A DNA stretch of 5,686 nucleotides. Source: Rhodobacteraceae bacterium UBA6273. GTDB taxonomy: Bacteria; Pseudomonadota; Alphaproteobacteria; Rhodobacterales; Rhodobacteraceae. Shown one piece after another: positions 1 through 5,221 of this stretch. Below the pieces are notes generated by a model. The model saw only the letters and a list, made by a program, of their open reading frames with translations. It was not told where the DNA came from and searched no databases. Each line of letters opens with the position of its first letter. Positions within the stretch are counted from its first letter, which is position 1. The position numbers were made by a program, and so were the translations under genes. The stretch is taken from contig DJUV01000181.1 of the NCBI GenBank assembly GCA_002440625.1, positions 1 through 5,686 of the forward strand, in the 5' to 3' direction.

Positions 1-585
1 GACAGCATCGACGGCGGCGACGGCAACGACTCGCTTTACGGCGGTGCGGGCGTCTTCGCCGACACCATCCTCGGCGGCATCGGCAACGATACGATCGACG
101 GCGGCGACGGCAATGACTCGCTTCTGGGAGGGGCTGGCGCCGACTCGATTCAGGGCGGGCTTGGCGACGACTATGTCGACGGTGGCACCGAGGCGGACAG
201 CATCGACGGCGGCGACGGCAATGACTCTCTTCTGGGCGGCGCCGGGGTCTTCGCCGACACCATCCTCGGCGGGCTCGGCAACGACACCATCGACGGCGGC
301 GACGGCAATGACTCGCTCCTCGGCGGCGGGGGCGTGGATTCGATCCGGGGCGGACTTGGCGACGACTATGTCGACGGCGGCACCGAGGCTGACAGCATCG
401 ACGGTGGCGACGGCAACGACTCGCTTTACGGCGGCGCGGGCGTCTTCGCCGACACCATCCTCGGCGGCATCGGCAACGATACGATCGACGGCGGCGACGG
501 CAACGACTCGCTTCTGGGCGGGGCTGGCGTCGACTCGATTCAGGGCGGGCTTGGCGACGACTATGTCGACGGCGGCACCGAGGCC
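1..585 (+). repeat. Three tandem 195-bp (65-residue) RTX repeats
   Basis: Copies start at 1, 196 and 391, with a truncated fourth from 586; each begins with codons for DSIDGG. One unit is seven RTX segments of 9, 11, 9, 9, 9, 9 and 9 residues. The second segment carries a two-residue Phe-Ala insertion (GAGVFADT), and the last (GGTEAD) has Glu where the RTX consensus has Gly. By hand count copies 1 and 3 differ at about 7 of 195 bases, while copies 1 and 2 differ at about 26. Copies 1 and 3 share SLYGG and DSIQGG; copy 2 has SLLGG and DSIRGG. The array probably continues leftward. Confidence 0.9.
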
Positions 586-2937
586 GACAGCATCGATGGC
601 GGCGCTGGCAATGACTCGCTTCTGGGCGGAGCAGGTACCTTCGCCGACACCATTTTCGGCGGCACCGGCAATGACACGATCAACGGTGGCGACGGCGCGG
701 ACCTCCTGACCGGCGGCGATGGCGACGACGTATTCCAGCTGACCGGCACCTTCGGCAATGACACGATCACCGGCGGCGAGAACGGCGAGAGTGCCGGCGA
801 CACCATCGATTCCACCGCGATCTCCACCAACCAGACCGTCACCTTCAGTGGTGGCGAGGCCGGCACGCTGTCGAGCGCCGGCTCGACCGCCACCTTCAGC
901 GAGATCGAGCGCTTCCTCCTCGGCGCGGGCAACGACACCGTGAACGGTGCCGCGGCCAACCTGTCGATGTATGTCGACGCAGGCGGCGGCAATGACACGA
1001 TGCTCGGCGGCTCGGCCAGTGACACGCTTCTCGGCGGCACCGGCAACGACACCATCGACGGCGGCGCCGGCAATGACTCGGTCGACGGTGGCGACGGCGA
1101 CGATTCACTGCGCGGCGGGGCTGGCGTCGATACCATTCTCGGCGGCATCGGCAATGACACCGTCGACGGCGGCACCGAGGCCGACAGCATCGACGGCGGC
1201 GCTGGCAATGACTCGCTTCTGGGCGGTGCGGGCGTCTTCGCCGACACCATTTTCGGCGGCACCGGCAATGACACCATCAACGGCGGCGACGGCGCGGACG
1301 TCCTGACCGGCGGCGATGGCAATGATGTCTTCCAGCTGACCGGCACTTTCGGCGACGACACGATCACTGGCGGCGAGGCCAGCGAGACCATCGGCGACAC
1401 GATCGATTCCACCGCGATCTCCACCAACCAGACGCTGACCTTCAGTGGTGGCGAGGCCGGGACACTGTCGAGTGCCGGCTCGACCGCCACCTTCAGCGAG
1501 ATCGAGCGCTTCCTCCTCGGCGCGGGCAACGACACCGTGGACGGTGCTGCGGCCAACCTGTCGATGTTTGTCGACGCAGGTGCCGGCAATGACTCCGTCC
1601 GCGGCGGCTCGGTCGATGATATCCTGGCCGGCGGCACCGGCAACGACACCATCGACGGCGGCGCCGGGGCCGATATCCTGACCGGCGGCGATGGCGATGA
1701 CCGCTTCATCCTCTCCGGCACATTCGGCAACGACAACATCGTTGGTGGCGAGTTCGGCGAGACTGCTGGTGACACAATCGATTCCTCCGCCGTCAGCACC
1801 AACCAGACCGTCACCTTTACCGGCGGCGAGGCCGGGACGCTGTCGAGCGCCGGCTCGACAGCGACCTTCAGCCAGATCGAGAACTTCACGCTCGGCGCCG
1901 GCAATGACACCGTCGACGGCGGGGCCGCGAACCTGTCGATGAACGTCGATGCGGGTGCGGGCAATGACTCCGTCCTCGGCGGCTCGGCCAATGACACGCT
2001 TCTGGGCGGCACCGGCAACGACACGATCAGCGGCGGCGGCGGCAATGACCTGATCTCCGGCGGCATCGGCAACGACATCCTGAACGGCGGCGCCGGCGCC
2101 GATACGATGACCGGCGGCCTTGGCAGCGACCGCTTCACCGGCATCACTGCGGGCGACGTGGTCGACGGCTCCGAGGACAGTCCCAGCAATGAGAACGACA
2201 TCCTCGATCTCTTCGGCTCGGGCTGGAACAAGGCCAACACCACCATTGTCTTCTCGACCCTGGACCGCGAGAGCGGCACTGTCTATTTCTTCAACCCGGA
2301 CGGATCGCCCGCCGGCCAGATGTCCTTCACCAATATCGAGACGGTGGTGCCTTGCTTCACCCCCGGCACTATGATCGAGACGGATCGCGGCCCGCGCGCC
2401 GTCGAGACGCTGGCGCTTGGCGATATGGTCATGACGATGGACCACGGGCTGCAGCCGATCCGCTGGATCGGTCGGCGCGACCTGACGCCGTCCGACCTCG
2501 CGCTGCAACCGAAGCTCCGCCCCATCCTCATCCGCGAAGGCGCGCTCGGCGCCGCTCTGCCAGCCCGCGACATGCGGGTTTCACCGCAGCACCGGCTTCT
2601 GATGACCGGGGCCCATGCCGAACTCATCGCCGGCGAGGCCGAGGCGCTCGCCCCCGCCCTTTACTTCGTCGGCCAGCCCGGCATCGTCGAGGATGCCGCC
2701 GCCAACGGCATCAGCTACATCCACCTGATGTTCGACCGGCATGAGATCGTGCAGTCCGACGGGCTATGGAGCGAAAGCTTCCAGCCTGGTGCCGCCACCA
2801 TGTCCGGCATGGACTGTGCCCAACGCGACGAGATCCTCAGCCTCTTTCCGGGGCTTCCCGCAGGCGGCACCCTCGCCTATCCTGCGGCGCGTTCTTCCCT
2901 GAAGCGCCACGAGGTCCAGCAGATCCTCGCTTCCTGA
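1..2937 (+). CDS. RTX-repeat calcium-binding protein with C-terminal Hint domain (5'-partial)
   Basis: The frame is open from base 1 to the TGA at 2935-2937, giving 978 visible residues; the true start lies left of the window. Residues 1 to about 710 are dominated by RTX nonapeptides of the GGxGxDxxx type, which fold as a calcium-loaded beta-roll in secreted proteins. Non-RTX modules of 85 residues interrupt them at residues 244-328, 443-527 and 568-652, and a diverged one sits at about 711-783. A Hint_2-like domain begins at Cys785 (PCFTPGT) and carries VSPQHRLL (His864), FDRHEIV (His914) and ESFQPG (930), followed by a 48-residue tail. No signal peptide or membrane segment is visible. RTX proteins of this kind are normally exported by type I secretion to the surface or medium; export here is inferred. 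The function is probably adhesive or structural. No toxin, protease or lipase domain is seen, but the missing N-terminus could hold one. Confidence 0.93.
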   Translation, partial: DSIDGGDGNDSLYGGAGVFADTILGGIGNDTIDGGDGNDSLLGGAGADSIQGGLGDDYVDGGTEADSIDGGDGNDSLLGGAGVFADTILGGLGNDTIDGGDGNDSLLGGGGVDSIRGGLGDDYVDGGTEADSIDGGDGNDSLYGGAGVFADTILGGIGNDTIDGGDGNDSLLGGAGVDSIQGGLGDDYVDGGTEADSIDGGAGNDSLLGGAGTFADTIFGGTGNDTINGGDGADLLTGGDGDDVFQLTGTFGNDTITGGENGESAGDTIDSTAISTNQTVTFSGGEAGTLSSAGSTATFSEIERFLLGAGNDTVNGAAANLSMYVDAGGGNDTMLGGSASDTLLGGTGNDTIDGGAGNDSVDGGDGDDSLRGGAGVDTILGGIGNDTVDGGTEADSIDGGAGNDSLLGGAGVFADTIFGGTGNDTINGGDGADVLTGGDGNDVFQLTGTFGDDTITGGEASETIGDTIDSTAISTNQTLTFSGGEAGTLSSAGSTATFSEIERFLLGAGNDTVDGAAANLSMFVDAGAGNDSVRGGSVDDILAGGTGNDTIDGGAGADILTGGDGDDRFILSGTFGNDNIVGGEFGETAGDTIDSSAVSTNQTVTFTGGEAGTLSSAGSTATFSQIENFTLGAGNDTVDGGAANLSMNVDAGAGNDSVLGGSANDTLLGGTGNDTISGGGGNDLISGGIGNDILNGGAGADTMTGGLGSDRFTGITAGDVVDGSEDSPSNENDILDLFGSGWNKANTTIVFSTLDRESGTVYFFNPDGSPAGQMSFTNIETVVPCFTPGTMIETDRGPRAVETLALGDMVMTMDHGLQPIRWIGRRDLTPSDLALQPKLRPILIREGALGAALPARDMRVSPQHRLLMTGAHAELIAGEAEALAPALYFVGQPGIVEDAAANGISYIHLMFDRHEIVQSDGLWSESFQPGAATMSGMDCAQRDEILSLFPGLPAGGTLAYPAARSSLKRHEVQQILAS
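586..1071 (+). repeat. Long intragenic direct repeat, copy I (partner 1183-1668)
   Basis: This segment aligns without gaps to 1183-1668 at a constant 597-bp offset. Both copies run from DSIDGGAGNDSLLGG, through TFGGTGND-like RTX units and the GADxLTGGDG segment, across the 85-residue module, to GGTGNDTIDGGAG. Weaker similarity continues upstream of both copies (GGxGxDxxDGGTEA). Nucleotide identity is very high in the module cores, including synonymous positions, which suggests a fairly recent duplication or conversion inside the gene. Confidence 0.8.
730..984 (+). repeat. 85-residue inter-RTX module, copy 1
   Basis: Runs from VFQLTGTFGNDTITGGE to NLSMYVDAG. The core is GDTIDSTAIS, then TVTFSGGEAGTLSS, then ATFSEIERFLLGAGNDTV. 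It is not built of glycine-rich nonapeptides and is rich in Thr, Ser and alternating hydrophobics, so it is probably a small beta-rich insert between beta-roll blocks. Copies 2 and 3 have exactly the same length, 255 bp. Confidence 0.8.
1183..1668 (+). repeat. Long intragenic direct repeat, copy II (partner 586-1071)
   Basis: Second copy of the 486-bp segment, 597 bp downstream of the first and in the same frame. It differs mostly by scattered synonymous changes and a few replacements, for example ENGESAGD becoming EASETIGD and NLSMYVD becoming NLSMFVD. After base 1668 the two copies diverge: copy I goes on with more RTX units, while copy II leads through a GADILTGGDG segment directly into the third 85-residue module. 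Confidence 0.8.
1327..1581 (+). repeat. 85-residue inter-RTX module, copy 2
   Basis: Runs from VFQLTGTFGDDTITGGE to NLSMFVDAG. It is nearly identical to copy 1 at the DNA level over the region encoding GDTIDSTAIS through NLSM, with mainly synonymous changes. It is the part of the 597-bp-offset duplication least tolerant of change. Confidence 0.8.
1702..1956 (+). repeat. 85-residue inter-RTX module, copy 3
   Basis: Runs from RFILSGTFGNDNIVGGE to NLSMNVDAG. It has the same length and the same core motifs (GDTIDSSAVS, TVTFTGGEAGTLSS, ATFSQIENFTLGAGNDTV) but is more diverged than copies 1 and 2 are from each other. It starts 375 bp after copy 2, against 597 bp between copies 1 and 2, so the RTX spacer here is shorter by 222 bp (74 residues). 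Confidence 0.8.
2131..2349 (+). other. Diverged fourth inter-RTX module joining the RTX region to the Hint domain
   Basis: This stretch keeps the landmarks of the 85-residue modules in order: an RF start after GxD, a DGSED element matching GGEFGE, NDILDL matching GDTIDS, a TIVF strand, then GTVYFF..GSPAGQMSFTNIE matching GTLSS..ATFSEIE. In the upstream copies the IE element leads into GAGNDTV; here it leads within five residues to the Hint cysteine. Homology is judged by eye from motif order and is an inference. Confidence 0.5.
2353..2790 (+). other. Hint_2-type (Hedgehog/intein) domain within the RTX protein
   Basis: The domain opens with the candidate nucleophile Cys785 (codon 2353-2355) in PCFTPGTMIET, followed by a V-x-x-L-x-x-GD motif and DHGLQPIRWIG, typical of the Hint_2 family in Rhodobacterales. 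The internal VSPQHRLL motif carries His864 (codon 2590-2592). The closing strand pair has SYIHLMFDRHEIV with His914 (codon 2740-2742) and ESFQPG. Inteins end in His-Asn followed by an extein; neither is present, so if active the domain would cleave or transfer rather than splice. Autoprocessing is a family-based expectation, not shown here. Confidence 0.8.
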
Positions 2938-2944
2938 AGGGGTT

Positions 2945-2950
2945 GGAAGG
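2945..2950 (+). promoter_or_regulatory. Possible ribosome binding site for the dipeptidase gene
   Basis: GGAAGG lies only 3 bases before the ATG at 2954. A second purine run, AAGGGG at 2937-2942, overlaps the RTX stop codon at 11 bases from the ATG. Neither spacing is ideal, so the 16-S pairing site is ambiguous. The short gap may also allow translational coupling with the RTX gene. Confidence 0.45.
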
Positions 2951-2953
2951 TAA

Positions 2954-4129
2954 ATGTGGATCATCTGGCGTCTCATTGCCGCGCTCGTCGTCGTCGGCGC
3001 CCTGGCGTTCTTCTTCTTCGCGCCGGCCTATGTGGAGCGCTTGCAGAACCCGGTCACGGAGCATGAGCCCTGGCCGGTCAGCCCCGCCGCCCAGGCGATG
3101 CACGAACGGCTTGTCATCGGCGACTGGCATGCCGACAGCCTCTTGTGGGACCGCGACCTGACCGAACGCGCCGCGCAAGGCCAGGTGGATCTGCCGCGCC
3201 TCATTGAAGGCAATGTCGCGGTTCAGGTCTTTACGACCGTCACCAAAAGCCCCGCCGGCCTCAACTACGAAGAGAACTCCGCAGAGGCGCGCGACAACAT
3301 CACCGCGCTTTACATCGGCCAGCTCCGGCCCTTCCGCAGCTGGCTCGACCTGACGGAACGCGCGCTGGAACAGGCGCGCCAGCTTGCCATTGCCGAGAAG
3401 ACAGCACCCGAGATGCTGAAGATCGTGCGGAGCCGCGCCGATCTGGCCGAGGTGCTGCGCCGGCGAGAGGAAGGCGAGATGCTGGTCGGCGGTCTCCTTG
3501 GCGCAGAGGGTGGCCATGCGCTATCGGGCGATCTTGCCAATCTCGGCCGGCTCTATGACGCGGGTTTCCGGATCATGGGCCTCACCCATTTCTTCGACAA
3601 CGAGCTTGGCGCCTCACTGCATGGCGAGGCCGGCGCCGGAAAGGGGCTGACCAGTTTCGGCCGCCTCGCGGTCGGACAGATGGTTGAAAAGCAGATGATC
3701 ATCGACCTTGCCCATGCCTCGCCCGAAATGGCGCGCGAGGTGCTGGAGATTGTCGATGTTCCGGTGATCGTCAGCCATACCGGCATCTACAGCCAGTGCC
3801 AGACCCAGCGGAACTTCCCCGACGCGCTGATGAAGGAGATCGCCGGCAGGGGCGGGCTGATCGGCATTGGCTTCTGGGAAGAAGTGACCTGCGACGACAC
3901 GCCCGCCGGCATCGCCGCGTCGATCGTCGCGGCGGTGGCGCTGGTGGGCGAGGATAATGTCTCGCTCGGGTCGGATTTCGACGGGGCTGTGCGCACCCGG
4001 TTCGATGTTTCCGAACTCGCCGCGCTGACGCAGGCGCTGATCGACAAGGGCATGGCCGAGCCGGTCATCGCCAAGGTGATGGGCGGCAACATGGTGCGGT
4101 ATCTCGAACAGGCGCTGCCGGCGGAATAG
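2954..4129 (+). CDS. Membrane dipeptidase, peptidase family M19 (renal dipeptidase-like)
   Basis: A complete 391-residue zinc dipeptidase of the amidohydrolase fold; family members hydrolyse dipeptides, often including those with D-residues. The metal ligands are readable in order: His59-x-Asp61 (GDWHADS), bridging Glu185 (GAEGGH), His254 (DLAHAS), His275 (SHTG) and Asp341 (LGSDFDG). Arg286 matches the substrate-binding arginine of the family, so the enzyme should be active. Residues 3-24 form one hydrophobic segment after a short W/R start, with no obvious cleavage site or lipobox Cys, suggesting a signal anchor that places the catalytic domain in the periplasm. The length is normal for family members that carry an anchor. 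The ATG at 2954 is chosen because the hydrophobic segment begins right after it. It follows the RTX gene by 16 bp on the same strand. Natural substrate unknown. Confidence 0.93.
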   Translation: MWIIWRLIAALVVVGALAFFFFAPAYVERLQNPVTEHEPWPVSPAAQAMHERLVIGDWHADSLLWDRDLTERAAQGQVDLPRLIEGNVAVQVFTTVTKSPAGLNYEENSAEARDNITALYIGQLRPFRSWLDLTERALEQARQLAIAEKTAPEMLKIVRSRADLAEVLRRREEGEMLVGGLLGAEGGHALSGDLANLGRLYDAGFRIMGLTHFFDNELGASLHGEAGAGKGLTSFGRLAVGQMVEKQMIIDLAHASPEMAREVLEIVDVPVIVSHTGIYSQCQTQRNFPDALMKEIAGRGGLIGIGFWEEVTCDDTPAGIAASIVAAVALVGEDNVSLGSDFDGAVRTRFDVSELAALTQALIDKGMAEPVIAKVMGGNMVRYLEQALPAE

Positions 4130-4131
4130 GT

Positions 4132-5115
4132 TCAGAGCGGCCGGTCGGCGGCGAAAACCTTGTCGATCATCACCTGCGTGCCCTTGGCATCTTCAAGGCT
4201 CCAGGGATAGGCGGCACCGGTCCGCACCGACCGCACGAAATTCTCCACCTGATTGCGGTATTGCCGCGCGCCGGGGAAGCGTTCGATGTGATCGGCCTTG
4301 CCGGACCGGTACATATGCAACTGCGCCTCGCCGAATAGCCCGGCGTTGAAGGGGGCGGTCAGGCGGATCACGCCGTCCTCACCCTGAAACACCACCTCCT
4401 GCCGGGGCGGCAGACGCATCGAGGTCATGGCGTGATAGGTGAAGCCGCCACCCGGCCCTTCCATATCCGCCGTCACCTGCGCAAAGATATCGACGCCGTT
4501 CTCGCGGATGATGCGCGAGGTGAGCCGCACCGGCTCCGCCCCCGTCACGTAGCGCACCGAGCCATAGGCATAGACGCCGATATCGGGGATCGAGCCGCCA
4601 CCGGTTTCCGGCCGGTTGCGGATATTGCCGGGATCGTCGCGGTTGTCGTAGCTGAAATGCGCATCGGCATGCAGGATGCGGCCGATGGCACCCTCATCGA
4701 CCAGCGCCTTGGCGCGCTGCCATTGCGGGTGGTGAACGATCATGTAGGCCTCGGTCACCAAAAGCCCCGAAGCATCGCGTAGCGCGATGAGGGCGTCGAT
4801 CTCCTCCGCTTTCATGGCGATGGGCTTTTCGGTCAGCACATGCTTGCCGGCCTTCGCGGCCTTCAGCGTCCATTCGACATGAAGGTTGTTCGGCAAGGGA
4901 ATGTAGACCGCCTCGACCGCAGGGTCGGCGAGAAGCGCCTCGTAGCTGTCATGCACCTTCAGGTCGGGACAGAAGTCGCTGAAGCCTTTGGCTTTTTCGG
5001 CGCTCGATGTGGCAAGGGCGTAGAACCGCGCGCCCTCGGCTTCGTGGATCGCGCGCGCCATGTGGTCGCGGGCGAATTTCGCGGCGCCGAGCACGCCCCA
5101 GTTCATCGGTTTCAT
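4132..5115 (-). CDS. Gfo/Idh/MocA-family NAD(P)-dependent oxidoreductase
   Basis: A complete 327-residue cytosolic protein of the usual length for this family, which oxidises or reduces sugars, polyols and related hydroxy compounds. A Rossmann fold opens with WGVLGAAKFA (residues 6-15); PLPNNLH (73-79) and the hallmark EKP (Lys97) follow. EAYMIVHHPQ (122-131) and GGGSIPDIGVY (172-182, with Asp178 and Tyr182) mark the C-terminal substrate domain and resemble the glucose-fructose oxidoreductase / xylose dehydrogenase / dihydrodiol dehydrogenase branch; the exact substrate cannot be read. The first ATG (5113-5115) is preferred over the one three codons later because a GGAGGG lies 4 bases upstream. 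It converges on the dipeptidase gene with 2 bp between stops, and lies downstream of rpoH beyond a terminator. A LacI-like palindrome upstream suggests substrate-induced expression. Confidence 0.92.
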   Translation of the reverse strand: MKPMNWGVLGAAKFARDHMARAIHEAEGARFYALATSSAEKAKGFSDFCPDLKVHDSYEALLADPAVEAVYIPLPNNLHVEWTLKAAKAGKHVLTEKPIAMKAEEIDALIALRDASGLLVTEAYMIVHHPQWQRAKALVDEGAIGRILHADAHFSYDNRDDPGNIRNRPETGGGSIPDIGVYAYGSVRYVTGAEPVRLTSRIIRENGVDIFAQVTADMEGPGGGFTYHAMTSMRLPPRQEVVFQGEDGVIRLTAPFNAGLFGEAQLHMYRSGKADHIERFPGARQYRNQVENFVRSVRTGAAYPWSLEDAKGTQVMIDKVFAADRPL

Positions 5116-5119
5116 CTGA

Positions 5120-5125
5120 CCCTCC
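5120..5125 (-). promoter_or_regulatory. Shine-Dalgarno for the oxidoreductase gene
   Basis: On the minus strand GGAGGG ends 4 bases before the ATG at 5115. This strong match settles the start: the alternative ATG at 5106 would leave a 13-base spacer. Confidence 0.75.
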
Positions 5126-5131
5126 GCTCAT

Positions 5132-5143
5132 GTTTGCGCAAAC
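5132..5143. promoter_or_regulatory. 12-bp perfect palindrome, candidate LacI-family operator
   Basis: GTTTGCGCAAAC is a perfect inverted repeat centred on CpG, 16 bp upstream of the oxidoreductase start codon. A central CG with flanking TTTG/CAAA half-sites is typical of LacI-family repressor sites, which commonly control sugar and polyol genes; this fits the adjacent oxidoreductase. No regulator gene is in the window, so the binding protein is inferred only by class. Confidence 0.5.
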
Positions 5144-5169
5144 CTAAGCTGCGCGGCGGGCCATCACAA
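5141..5169 (-). promoter_or_regulatory. Weak possible promoter for the oxidoreductase gene
   Basis: On the minus strand TTGTGA (5169-5164, four of six to the -35 consensus) is followed after 17 bases by TAGGTT (5146-5141, three of six to -10). The -10 would overlap the palindrome, giving a simple repression geometry. The match is poor. A promoter in this gap is nevertheless expected, because a terminator lies just upstream and would cut off reading from rpoH. Confidence 0.25.
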
Positions 5170-5171
5170 GC

Positions 5172-5203
5172 AAAAGGGCCGGCGCGGTTTCCCGAGCCGG
5201 CCC
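5172..5203 (-). terminator. Rho-independent terminator of rpoH
   Basis: Read on the minus strand, a perfect 8-bp stem (GGGCCGGC with GCCGGCCC, 5203-5196 and 5183-5176) is extended past one mismatch by CGG/CCG closing a GAAA loop (5191-5188). TTTT (5175-5172) follows immediately. It begins 18 bases after the rpoH stop codon, so it ends rpoH and separates it from the oxidoreductase gene. Confidence 0.85.
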
Positions 5204-5221
5204 GCTTGGCGATCCCGGCAT

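Noticed and set aside
334..336. GTG at 334 as the start of the RTX gene
   Set aside because: The frame is open with the same RTX repeat from base 1, and the GTG falls in the middle of a nonapeptide with no ribosome binding site; the gene is simply cut by the window edge.
44..709. Plus-strand frame 2 open frame over the RTX repeats
   Set aside because: The product is a Thr/Ala/Ser-rich shadow of the RTX repeats in another frame, without a ribosome binding site or known domain.
1..2110. CRISPR-like or non-coding tandem repeat array
   Set aside because: Repeats are in-frame, multiples of three, and encode calcium-binding nonapeptides, with no unique spacers between constant repeats.
561..2508. 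Long minus-strand open frames opposite the RTX gene (561-2279 and 1105-2508)
   Set aside because: They mirror the repetitive G/C-rich codons of the plus strand, giving low-complexity Pro/Ser- or Ala/Gly-rich products with no recognisable domain; they are open by composition alone.
2837..3517. Minus-strand open frame opposite the end of the RTX gene and the dipeptidase
   Set aside because: It overlaps two well-supported genes, has no recognisable domain and is explained by G/C-rich codon bias.
4100..4170. Bidirectional terminator between the convergent genes
   Set aside because: Several GCCGGC-type fragments are present but none pairs into a clean stem followed by a T-run on either strand.
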